Program-made: the position numbers and the translations under genes
Notes under the pieces: generated by a model
Database searches by the model: none
What the model was told of the DNA's origin: nothing
The model's input: the letters and a program-made list of their open reading frames with translations, nothing else
Shown here: positions 1-6,370 of the stretch, in pieces
Position numbering within the stretch: the first letter of the stretch is position 1
Layout of the letters: each line of letters starts with the position of its first letter
Source of the DNA: Chloroflexota bacterium
GTDB taxonomy: Bacteria; Chloroflexota; Anaerolineae; J102
Assembly (NCBI GenBank): GCA_013152695.1
Contig: JAADFV010000019.1
Location: forward strand, 1 to 10,328
DNA length: 10,328 bases
Direction of reading: 5' to 3'

Positions 1-76
1 TACGCCGCATAACGGATGTGGCGGACGCCCGGCACGCGATGGTAAGACAAACGTTGGTGGTGGGAGGCCACCCCGC

Positions 77-103
77 GTTCATCGCATCCGTGATGCGATG
101 AAC
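77..103. repeat. Perfect 12-bp inverted repeat with 3-nt spacer
   Basis: GTTCATCGCATC at 77-88 is matched exactly by its reverse complement at 92-103 around the spacer CGT. A wider pairing of GTGGTG (57-62) with CACCAC (103-108) could enclose it, although base 103 is then shared. It is not followed by a T-run, so it does not look like an intrinsic terminator. It is the strongest hairpin of the non-coding element upstream of murJ. Confidence 0.75.
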
Positions 104-151
104 ACCACGCGCGCCCGCGACGAAGCCGGGTTCAGCCGGCGCTGTTTTGTA

Positions 152-173
152 GCCCTACGGTTCACCGTTGGGC
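152..173. repeat. Hairpin with TTCA loop (9-bp imperfect stem)
   Basis: Bases 152-160 (GCCCTACGG) pair with 165-173 (CCGTTGGGC) with a single T-T mismatch, leaving a TTCA loop. A neighbouring hairpin, 125-129 with 136-140, also has TTCA within its GTTCAG loop. The shared loop sequence suggests either a repeated unit or conserved RNA/ssDNA folds rather than chance. No T-run follows. Confidence 0.55.
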
Positions 174-266
174 GGCCCGCGCTGACGCAACAAGCTTCTT
201 GCTTGCGGCCACCTCGTCCCCGCCCCTCGCCCAGCCAAAGTTAGACGATTTCCCGGAGAAGGATGT

Positions 267-1862
267 ATGATTGGCTCGCTTCGCTGCTTATCGCGGATTC
301 TCCTCATCCTTATGCCTACCACTTCCCCAACCAGCTCCCCTCTCTCACGCATTGCTCAAGCTGCCTCGCTCGTGATGGCGCTCTTTATCGCCAGTCGCGC
401 CTTGGGCCTCGTGCGCGAAATGGTGATCGGGGCTCGTTTTGGCGCCAGCGCCGATCTCGATGCCTACCTCGCTGCCTTCCGCCTGCCAGATTTGCTTTTT
501 ACCCTGGTGGCCGGTGGCGCTCTCGCCTCCGCCTTTATCCCCACCTTCAGCGAAAGGCTGGCATTGGGAGATGAGACGGATGCCTGGGGTTTAGCATCGA
601 AGGTCGCGAATCTTTTGGTGCTATCGCTTACGGTACTGGCCTTGCTCGCCGCTGTGGCAGCACGGCCTCTGGTCAGCCATATCATTGCCCCCGGTTTTTC
701 GGCAGAACAGCAGTTGCTCACCGTCTCCCTCATGCGCTGGATGTTGGTCTCGACCATCATCTTTGGCCTCAGTGGTCTGGTCATGGGGATTCTAAATTCA
801 TATCAGCATTTTTTGCTGCCCGCCCTGGCTCCGGTCGCATACAATGCTGCCATTATTGTGGCAGCCTGGTTATTGGCGCCCTTATGGGGCGTACGCGCTC
901 TGGTAGTAGGTGTCGTTGCTGGCTCAGTGCTGCATCTACTGGTGCAGGTGCCCGGTTTACGCCATTTCCATGTACGCTGGATTCCTTCACTAAGTCTGGC
1001 TGACCCTGGTGTACGCGAGGTGTTGCGCTTGATGGCCCCACGTGTGCTCGGTCTGGCTGTAGTGCAGCTAAATTTCTTGGTCAACGTATTCCTGGCCTCA
1101 CATCTCGTGGCAGGTTCAATCAGTGCCCTGAACTATGCCTGGCTGATCATGCTCTTACCACAAGGCATCTTTGCCCAGGCCATTGCCACGGCGGCTTTTC
1201 CCACCTTTGCCCATCAGGCGGCCAAAGGTGAGCGCCTTGCCATGCAAGACACACTAGGACGTCTTCTTGCCCTCTTGTTGTTTCTAACGGTGCCTGCCGC
1301 ACTGCTACTCATTTTATTGCGAGTACCGCTGATTAGCTTGTTATTACAACGCGGTGCATTCGATCTCTACGCCACCGAGATGACGGCCTATGCCTTGCGC
1401 TTTTATGCGCTGGGATTAGTCGGGCACGCGGTGGTGGAAGTGGTGGCGCGCGGGTTTTATGCACTCAAAGATACGCTGACGCCAGTCGTAGTGGGGGTGT
1501 CGGCCATGGCTTTGAACGTACTACTGAGTCTCTGGTGGGTGGGACCACTGGCTCATGGCGGCCTGGCCCTGGCAAATTCGGTGGCAACGTTGCTGGAGAT
1601 GGCCGTACTATTGTGGCTGTTACGTGGGCGCTTGGGAGGATGGAGCGAAGGTTTGGTGGGCCGTAGCCTTTTGAAAACATTGGGAGCGAGTGCAGTGATG
1701 GGAATCGTTGTGCTGATATCATTGCAGCTCTTTGCGGCCTGGTCACAATCCCTACAGGCCATCGGCATTGGCACCCTGGCGGTGATTACCTACGGTGCTG
1801 CTGCCTGGCTTCTGGGCTCACCCGAAATACGGACTTTACCCCAGCTTATTCGTAGAAAATAA
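267..1862 (+). CDS. murJ: MurJ/MviN-family lipid II flippase
   Basis: This 531-residue polytopic membrane protein belongs to the MurJ (MviN) branch of the MOP flippase superfamily, which moves lipid II across the cytoplasmic membrane for peptidoglycan synthesis. The N-terminal signature SRALGLVREMVIGARFGAS (residues 43-61) is followed by DAYLAAFRLPDLL (65-77). Arg44, Arg50 and Asp65 align with E. coli Arg18, Arg24 and Asp39. RGFYALKDTLTPV (395-407) is the family's typical second-half motif, and about 14 hydrophobic segments can be counted. By my alignment the site of E. coli Arg270 is Leu293 (in NYAWLIMLLP), and the twin arginines after LPNLL are replaced by Phe-Thr. The start at ATG 267 is chosen because GGAG (255-258) lies 8 nt upstream; Met16 at 312 has no good ribosome binding site. 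The gene directly abuts the hairpin element. Family assignment is firm; the actual substrate could be another undecaprenyl-linked intermediate. Confidence 0.88.
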   Translation: MIGSLRCLSRILLILMPTTSPTSSPLSRIAQAASLVMALFIASRALGLVREMVIGARFGASADLDAYLAAFRLPDLLFTLVAGGALASAFIPTFSERLALGDETDAWGLASKVANLLVLSLTVLALLAAVAARPLVSHIIAPGFSAEQQLLTVSLMRWMLVSTIIFGLSGLVMGILNSYQHFLLPALAPVAYNAAIIVAAWLLAPLWGVRALVVGVVAGSVLHLLVQVPGLRHFHVRWIPSLSLADPGVREVLRLMAPRVLGLAVVQLNFLVNVFLASHLVAGSISALNYAWLIMLLPQGIFAQAIATAAFPTFAHQAAKGERLAMQDTLGRLLALLLFLTVPAALLLILLRVPLISLLLQRGAFDLYATEMTAYALRFYALGLVGHAVVEVVARGFYALKDTLTPVVVGVSAMALNVLLSLWWVGPLAHGGLALANSVATLLEMAVLLWLLRGRLGGWSEGLVGRSLLKTLGASAVMGIVVLISLQLFAAWSQSLQAIGIGTLAVITYGAAAWLLGSPEIRTLPQLIRRK

Positions 1863-1951
1863 AGGCCCGAATGAAGGTTTCTTCCTGCTTATCAATTTGA
1901 AGCAGAGTTTCACGTACTTCCACGGTGTGGCTTTGTGGGGCTATTTAGCAT

Positions 1952-1957
1952 TATAAT
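1952..1957 (+). promoter_or_regulatory. Probable -10 promoter box (TATAAT)
   Basis: A perfect TATAAT lies 40 nt upstream of the ATG at 1998, in the most AT-rich part of the gap after murJ. No good TTGACA-like -35 box is seen at 16-18 bp; the bases there are around TGGCTTTG (1928-1935). Transcription would start near 1964, giving a leader of about 34 nt. It would drive the Yip1 gene and probably the transporter genes behind it. Confidence 0.5.
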
Positions 1958-1987
1958 AGATCAGCCCCATATTTCCTGGCGGCGAAA

Positions 1988-1992
1988 GAGGA
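1988..1992 (+). promoter_or_regulatory. Ribosome binding site deciding the start of the Yip1 gene
   Basis: GAGGA sits 5 nt before ATG 1998. The alternative upstream GTG at 1935 has no such site, and a promoter box lies between the two, so 1998 is preferred. Confidence 0.6.
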
Positions 1993-1997
1993 AAATT

Positions 1998-2744
1998 ATG
2001 CAGCAGGCATCACCTGTTGAGCCAGCTAGCCTCATCACGATTTTTATCGAGATGATCGCAGCCCCAAGCAAGGCCTTGCAACGCGTTGCCATCCGGCAAA
2101 CACACAGCTGGTGGCTCCCAATCCTTCTGGCCATCATAGCGCCAATCTTATATTTGTGGCTTAATCTCGAGCGCACCCTGGCCCTGGCATCTAAACAGCT
2201 AGAGCTTCGCTTGAGCGCTCTTCCTCCTGATCAAATCGAAGCAGCACGTAGTGTGGCCGAGCGCCTGACCCAGGCCAATACCGTGATGATCACCGCGGTG
2301 CTTTCCGCCCTGATCAGCCTGGCTATCGGGCTCCTCATCAGCACCATGATTTTGTATTTCGGTGCGGCCCTCTTGGGGGCGATGCCCAAGCTCAACCAAC
2401 TTTGGCCTGCTGTCGCCTGGACCTGGCTGCCTTTTGCCTTTCGGGGCTTCCTCCAGTCCGTTTGGACCGTCATCAACCAGTCCTTGATCACCTATCCTGG
2501 ACTTTCCTACTTTGTTGCCAGCGGCGATCCTCTTGCCGATAGTCAGAATTGGCGCTTCGTCGCCCTTTCCCAAATCGATCTTTTTTCCCTTTGGCATATC
2601 GTCCTCGTTTTCGTGCTCCTGCGCGTCGTCACACGTTTGGGAAGCGGAAGCGCCTTCGTTCTAACCCTCATCTATGCTGCCCTTAACCTTGCCCTCCGTC
2701 TTGTCCCTCTTTTTCTCGGGGGGCTGGTGTCAATCGGTAGCTAG
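1998..2744 (+). CDS. Yip1-family integral membrane protein
   Basis: The predicted product is 248 residues and fits the bacterial Yip1-domain pattern (Pfam Yip1 family). A short amphipathic N-terminus contains a segment like 'F-x-E-M-I-x-x-P-S-K-A-L-x-R-V' (residues 16-30), typical of the 'xxPxxxFxxI' opening of these proteins. It is followed by about five hydrophobic stretches at roughly 38-56, 96-128, 138-160, 196-212 and 217-243. Residues 57-95 form a polar helical stretch, probably outside the membrane. The function of bacterial Yip1 proteins is unknown. It lies 52 nt upstream of the adaptor gene on the same strand with no terminator between, so it is probably the first gene of the transporter unit. 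I infer that it may be an accessory membrane component. The assignment rests on hydrophobic layout and the N-terminal motif rather than on catalytic residues. Confidence 0.68.
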   Translation: MQQASPVEPASLITIFIEMIAAPSKALQRVAIRQTHSWWLPILLAIIAPILYLWLNLERTLALASKQLELRLSALPPDQIEAARSVAERLTQANTVMITAVLSALISLAIGLLISTMILYFGAALLGAMPKLNQLWPAVAWTWLPFAFRGFLQSVWTVINQSLITYPGLSYFVASGDPLADSQNWRFVALSQIDLFSLWHIVLVFVLLRVVTRLGSGSAFVLTLIYAALNLALRLVPLFLGGLVSIGS

Positions 2745-2796
2745 AACAAGTCATTCTCTCAAATAAACTACATCTTTGTTGAACCAGGATTTCCCT

Positions 2797-4236
2797 ATGC
2801 GTAAGTTTGCTCTTGCCTTAATCATCGTTGCTCTTGTCTCCACAGCCTCGTGGTTTGTCTATCAGGCAACCGCTCAAGAAAAAGAACCTCCTCCACCCGA
2901 TTACGAAATTTATACCGTGACCCTTCGTGATATCACTTCCCAGGTCACTGCCATCGGCTCGATCGAACCTCTAGCAGAAGTCAACCTCACGTTTCGTGGT
3001 ACGGGACGTGTGGCTGAACTGAACGTCAGGCTTGGTGATTCGGTACGAGCAGGCCAGGTGCTGGCACGTCTTGACACGGCGGAGCTGCAACTGGCCAAGG
3101 AACAGGCGCAGATCGGCCTGCGCCTGGCCCAAGCCAATCTCGCCAAAGCAGAACAACCCGCCGATCCCCTTGATATTGCGGCCGCCGAAGCTGCTCTCGA
3201 ATCGGCAAAAGCAGCACGCAATGCGGCGCGGGCCGCGTACGAAGACTTATTGCGCGGGCCTACGCGAGCCCAGCGTAAGGTGCTCGAAGCCAATACCGAA
3301 CGCGCTCGTGTGCTCCTGGAATCGGCCCAACAAGCTTACGACCGTATCTCCAGCCTGCCCAATGCAGGGATGATGCCCCAGGCTGTGCAATTGCAACAAG
3401 CAACCATCGACTACGAAGTAGCCAAAGCCAATGCCGAAAATGCCCTGGCTCCCCCTACCGCCAGCCAAAAAGCCAGCGCCCTCGCCCAGATCGCCCAGGC
3501 CGATAGCGCCGTGGTGCAAGCGCAAGCCACCCTGCAGCGCCTGCAAAAAGGCATTTCTGCCGAAGACCTGGCAATCATGCAAGCCCAGGTCGATCAAGCC
3601 GAAGTTGCCGTTCGCCAGGCCGAACTCGCCCTTGCCAATGCCGAGATCATTGCCCCCATGGACGGCATCGTCGGTCTTTTGAACATCCATCTCAACGAAA
3701 CTTACACCCCTGGCGTTCCGGCTATCGTCCTCTCCAACCCGACAGCTTTCCATGTCGAGCTCAATGTCGATGAAATCGATATCGGCCAACTGGCGGTAGG
3801 ACAACCCGCAGAAGTCACCATTGATGCGCTGGATAATGCCAAGGTAAATGGCACTGTCAGTAATATCGCCCCTGTAGCCGGGGTGGGAGCAGGCTCGTTA
3901 GGAACAGGAGCTCTCGTCACCTACCAGGTGATCATCAACCTCGAGCCGACCGATGTACCTCTACGTCCCGGCATGACGGCATCAGTGGCGATCACCACCG
4001 CTGAGGCGAAAAATGTTATCGCCATCCCCAATCGTGTGATGCATCTCGATCGAAAGACAGGTGAAACCTATGTCGAAAAGATTGTCGATGGTGTACCCAC
4101 CCGCGTCAATGTCGAAATAGGTCTCCGCAACGAACAGTTCAGCCAAATAGTCTCCGGGCTAGAGCCAGGTGACAAGCTCGCTATCCGCCGCGTCGACACA
4201 GGCGAGAATTTACGCCGACAATTATTCGGAGGCTGA
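2797..4236 (+). CDS. HlyD/MacA-like periplasmic adaptor (efflux membrane-fusion type)
   Basis: This 479-residue protein is the adaptor of a MacAB-type ABC transporter. Residues 4-24 form a signal-anchor segment. The first half of a lipoyl-like domain follows (about 50-95, with [17 protein letters not shown]), then a very Ala/Gln-rich helical region (about 95-283), the second lipoyl half ([12 protein letters not shown], 284-295), a beta-barrel (about 315-400) and a membrane-proximal domain (about 405-465, with the typical [10 protein letters not shown]). The helical region is longer than in E. coli MacA (371 residues overall) and contains five breaks spaced 31-35 residues apart. I do not see the R-x6-L-x6-S TolC-contact pattern at its centre. 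The start at ATG 2797 has AGGA 7 nt upstream; a TTG at 2776 lacks a site. The gene ends 2 nt before the ATPase gene, whose ribosome binding site lies within its last codons. The transported substrate cannot be read from the sequence. Confidence 0.87.
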   Translation: MRKFALALIIVALVSTASWFVYQATAQEKEPPPPDYEIYTVTLRDITSQVTAIGSIEPLAEVNLTFRGTGRVAELNVRLGDSVRAGQVLARLDTAELQLAKEQAQIGLRLAQANLAKAEQPADPLDIAAAEAALESAKAARNAARAAYEDLLRGPTRAQRKVLEANTERARVLLESAQQAYDRISSLPNAGMMPQAVQLQQATIDYEVAKANAENALAPPTASQKASALAQIAQADSAVVQAQATLQRLQKGISAEDLAIMQAQVDQAEVAVRQAELALANAEIIAPMDGIVGLLNIHLNETYTPGVPAIVLSNPTAFHVELNVDEIDIGQLAVGQPAEVTIDALDNAKVNGTVSNIAPVAGVGAGSLGTGALVTYQVIINLEPTDVPLRPGMTASVAITTAEAKNVIAIPNRVMHLDRKTGETYVEKIVDGVPTRVNVEIGLRNEQFSQIVSGLEPGDKLAIRRVDTGENLRRQLFGG

Positions 4237-4238
4237 TC

Positions 4239-5111
4239 GTGAGCGAACAACAACCTGTCATCGCCACCCAAGACATCACCAAAGTCTACCAAATGGGCAC
4301 GGTTGAGGTGCACGCCCTCCGGGGGATATCCCTACGCATCTATGCCGGTGAACTGGTATCCATCATGGGGCCATCGGGCTCCGGCAAATCGACCCTCATG
4401 AACATCCTCGGTGCCCTCGATGTGCCTACCAGTGGCTCTTACTGGCTGGAAGGACAGGACATGAGCCACATGAACGACGACCAGCTTGCCGAGATTCGCA
4501 ACCGGCGTATTGGCTTCGTCTTTCAAAACTTCAATTTGTTGCCACGCACCAGTGCTTTGGCCAATGTCGAGCTGCCTTTGATTTATGCCGGGGCTCACCA
4601 TCGCCGTGAACGCGCTCGTCAGGCCTTAGAGCAGCTGGGATTAGGCGATCGCCTCCATCATCATCCCAATGAACTATCCGGGGGCCAACAGCAGCGTGTG
4701 GCCATTGCCCGCGCCCTCGTCAATAATCCCAGCATTATCCTCGCGGACGAACCGACCGGTAACCTCGATTCGAAATCTGGGGCAGAAATCATGCGTATTT
4801 TCCAGGATTTGAATGAGGAGAAAGGGATCACCATCATTTTTGTCACCCACGAACCGGAGATTGCCGAACATACGCGCCGCATCATTCGCCTGCAAGACGG
4901 CCTTGTCATCAACGATAGCCCGGTGAAGAATCCGCGGCGCGCGGGCACACGTGCCTACACACGGCGCACGCGTGATCTCATCCATACAGAGCATCAGACG
5001 GGGGGTGGCATGCCCCCTTCCACGCCTTCGATTGGGCCGGACGGCTCCGGGAGAGCAGCCGAAGCAACAGCTCTACCTGATAGTTCTGGCCAAAGAGAGG
5101 AGACGTCATGA
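4239..5111 (+). CDS. ABC transporter ATPase, MacB/LolD-like, with C-terminal tail
   Basis: This is a 290-residue nucleotide-binding subunit that would power the adjacent permease from the cytoplasmic side. All ATPase motifs are intact: Walker [10 protein letters not shown] (44-52), Q-loop Gln96 in [14 protein letters not shown] (family hallmark), signature [15 protein letters not shown] (146-160), Walker [14 protein letters not shown] (166-178) and switch His204. The start is GTG 4239 with GGAGG 6 nt upstream. The core ends near residue 230, the usual length for this family. The remaining 60 residues are polar, rich in Arg, Thr, Gly, Ser and Pro, and look disordered. The DNA behind the tail carries palindromes (CACGTG 4948-4953, CACGCGTG 4967-4974) and a G5/C5 hairpin at 5001-5017. 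The stop codon overlaps the next start in ATGA (5108-5111), which points to translational coupling. Confidence 0.93.
   Translation: MSEQQPVIATQDITKVYQMGTVEVHALRGISLRIYAGELVSIMGPSGSGKSTLMNILGALDVPTSGSYWLEGQDMSHMNDDQLAEIRNRRIGFVFQNFNLLPRTSALANVELPLIYAGAHHRRERARQALEQLGLGDRLHHHPNELSGGQQQRVAIARALVNNPSIILADEPTGNLDSKSGAEIMRIFQDLNEEKGITIIFVTHEPEIAEHTRRIIRLQDGLVINDSPVKNPRRAGTRAYTRRTRDLIHTEHQTGGGMPPSTPSIGPDGSGRAAEATALPDSSGQREETS
5001..5017 (+). repeat. GC-rich hairpin inside the ATPase tail coding sequence
   Basis: Five Gs (5001-5005) pair with five Cs (5013-5017) plus a T-G pair, around a GGCAT loop. The sequence after it is TTCCAC, so it is not a classical terminator. It falls in the segment encoding the unusual C-terminal tail of the ABC ATPase and might slow ribosomes or RNA polymerase; no function is shown. 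Confidence 0.4.
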
Positions 5112-6361
5112 GTGTTTTTGAATCTTTCCGCATCGCTCTACGCGCCCTCGCTGCCAACAAACTGCGCTCGATTCTCACCATGCTGGGCATCATCATCGGC
5201 GTAGGTGCGGTCATCGCCTTGATGAGCGTGGGCCAGGGCGTACAACAGCTCATTACCGATCAATTACAAAGCGCCGGTTCCAATCTGCTGATCATCATCC
5301 CCGGCCGCATTTCTGACACCCACCCCGGTGGTTTACGACGCCAGCGTCCTAGCAAACCACTCACAAATGGCGACTGGAAAGCAATCAGCGATCCTCTCCT
5401 CGTGCCCGAGGTGTTGGCAGCTGTCCCGGAGATCGAGGGAGGTGCCGATATTGTTCGCGGCAACAACAACTTGCGCATCTCCATCATTGGTACCAACGAA
5501 GATTTTGCACCGGTACGAAACTATAACGTAGTCCTGGGCCGTTTCCTCACGGCTGAAGACGTCGCCACCGAGGGACGCACAGTAGCCCTGGGCAGCAAGG
5601 TTGCAGAAGCCCTATTCCCCAACGATGAATATCCCTTAGGACAGATCGTACGCATCAATGGCATTAGTTTTCGTGTAGTTGGCGTCATGGAAGAGAAAGG
5701 TGGTGGGGGTTTTGGTAGCCTCGACAATTTCGTCTATGTGCCCTTTACCACCGTCCAAAAACGCCTCTTCCCCAACCGCCGCAGCTCTCGTGGCGAACCG
5801 ACCGTTTCTCTCATTCTCGCCAAGGTTGTCAGTGAAGACAAGCTCGATGATGCTGCAGCTTCCATCGAAGAACTTCTGCGCCAACGGCATAATATCACCT
5901 TCCTGGATGAAGACGACTTTAGCGTGATCAATCAGGCCGATATTCTCGACATTTTTGGCAGTATTACCAGCGTGCTCACTACCTTTTTAGGTGGCATTGC
6001 TGCCATCAGCTTGCTGGTGGGAGGCATCGGCATCATGAACATCATGCTGGTATCTGTCACCGAACGCACCCGCGAGATCGGCTTACGCAAAGCAGTGGGA
6101 GCAAAACGACGTCACATCCTCACCCAATTCCTCGTCGAAGCCATGGTGCTGAGCCTGATGGGGGGGATCATCGGCATGATCTTGGGCTTTGCTGGTGCGC
6201 AAGGACTTGCCAGCCTTTCCGAAGGTCTCCAAGCCGTGGTTACCCTGGAATCGATCTTGCTGGCAACAGGATTTAGTGCCTTTGTAGGGCTCTTTTTCGG
6301 CATTTATCCTGCCCTGCGTGCTTCCCAACTTCATCCCATCGATGCACTCCGTTACGAATAG
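5108..6361 (+). CDS. MacB/FtsX-type ABC transporter permease
   Basis: The 417-residue product has the four-helix layout of type VII ABC (MacB-like) permeases. A cytoplasmic N-terminal helix ([19 protein letters not shown], 5-23) leads into helix 1 (about 22-43), then an extracytoplasmic MacB core domain (about 44-285), and three helices near 288-312, 338-365 and 378-403. The stretch [20 protein letters not shown] (305-324) with [10 protein letters not shown] (325-334) is the conserved FtsX-domain motif and contains the coupling region that contacts the ATPase. The end [17 protein letters not shown] is typical. The ATP-binding domain is encoded separately, unlike E. coli MacB where the two are fused. 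The start at ATG 5108 overlaps the ATPase stop by 4 nt and has AGGAG at 5098-5102. Together with the adaptor it should form a mechanotransmission complex; whether it exports drugs, peptides, lipids or signals cannot be told. Confidence 0.93.
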   Translation: MSVFESFRIALRALAANKLRSILTMLGIIIGVGAVIALMSVGQGVQQLITDQLQSAGSNLLIIIPGRISDTHPGGLRRQRPSKPLTNGDWKAISDPLLVPEVLAAVPEIEGGADIVRGNNNLRISIIGTNEDFAPVRNYNVVLGRFLTAEDVATEGRTVALGSKVAEALFPNDEYPLGQIVRINGISFRVVGVMEEKGGGGFGSLDNFVYVPFTTVQKRLFPNRRSSRGEPTVSLILAKVVSEDKLDDAAASIEELLRQRHNITFLDEDDFSVINQADILDIFGSITSVLTTFLGGIAAISLLVGGIGIMNIMLVSVTERTREIGLRKAVGAKRRHILTQFLVEAMVLSLMGGIIGMILGFAGAQGLASLSEGLQAVVTLESILLATGFSAFVGLFFGIYPALRASQLHPIDALRYE

Positions 6362-6365
6362 GTGG
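6360..6365 (+). promoter_or_regulatory. Ribosome binding site deciding the lipoprotein start
   Basis: AGGTGG overlaps the permease stop codon and lies 5 nt before ATG 6371. A GTG at 6362 in the same frame is inside this site and has nothing suitable upstream, so ATG 6371 is preferred. Confidence 0.6.
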
Positions 6366-6370
6366 CGATT

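Larger units (their letters stand above)
7..246. repeat. Hairpin-dense non-coding element with attC-like ends
   Basis: This stretch shows no convincing gene; the only frames open through it are short and lack a start with a ribosome binding site. It is instead full of short inverted repeats: 3-10 with 16-23 (8 bp, one G-U), 56-60 with 68-72, a perfect 12-bp stem 77-88/92-103, 125-129 with 136-140, 152-160 with 165-173 (one mismatch) and 191-195 with 201-205. The left end has GCATAAC (7-13) and the right end has GTTAGAC (240-246). The latter fits the integron attC core consensus GTTRRRY exactly, and the former fits RYYYAAC with one mismatch. The regions just inside (GTGGCGGA near 18-25 and CGCCCAGCC near 228-236) are also roughly complementary, as attC L boxes are. 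At about 240 bp it exceeds the usual 57-141 bp of attC sites, so an interspersed palindromic repeat or a structured RNA leader are equal alternatives. Its left boundary may lie outside the window. Confidence 0.45.
1863..1997 (+). other. Intergenic region between murJ and the Yip1 gene
   Basis: This 135-bp gap contains the promoter candidate at 1952-1957 and a weak stem (CTGCTT 1885-1890 with AAGCAG 1900-1905, 9-nt loop). The stem is followed by only three Ts, so it is a poor intrinsic terminator. The frame of the next gene is open back to a GTG at 1935, but that GTG lies upstream of the -10 box and has no ribosome binding site, so I treat this segment as non-coding. Confidence 0.5.

Noticed and set aside
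125..173. tRNA T-arm-like GGTTCA sequences
   Set aside because: The GTTCA strings occur in simple hairpins; no acceptor, D or anticodon arms can be arranged around them.
155..352. A 65-codon - strand frame across the non-coding element and murJ start
   Set aside because: It overlaps the murJ start and ribosome binding site, is very Arg-rich and has no family features.
1885..1905. Stem CTGCTT/AAGCAG as a terminator of murJ
   Set aside because: Only 6 bp with a 9-nt loop and three Ts after it; too weak to call an intrinsic terminator.
1935..1997. GTG 1935 as start of the Yip1 gene
   Set aside because: No ribosome binding site, and the TATAAT box at 1952 lies downstream of it. ATG 1998 has GAGGA at the right distance.
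3247..3804. A 185-codon open frame on the - strand inside the adaptor gene
   Set aside because: It mirrors the repetitive Ala/Gln codons of the helical hairpin; the composition is that of an antisense shadow.
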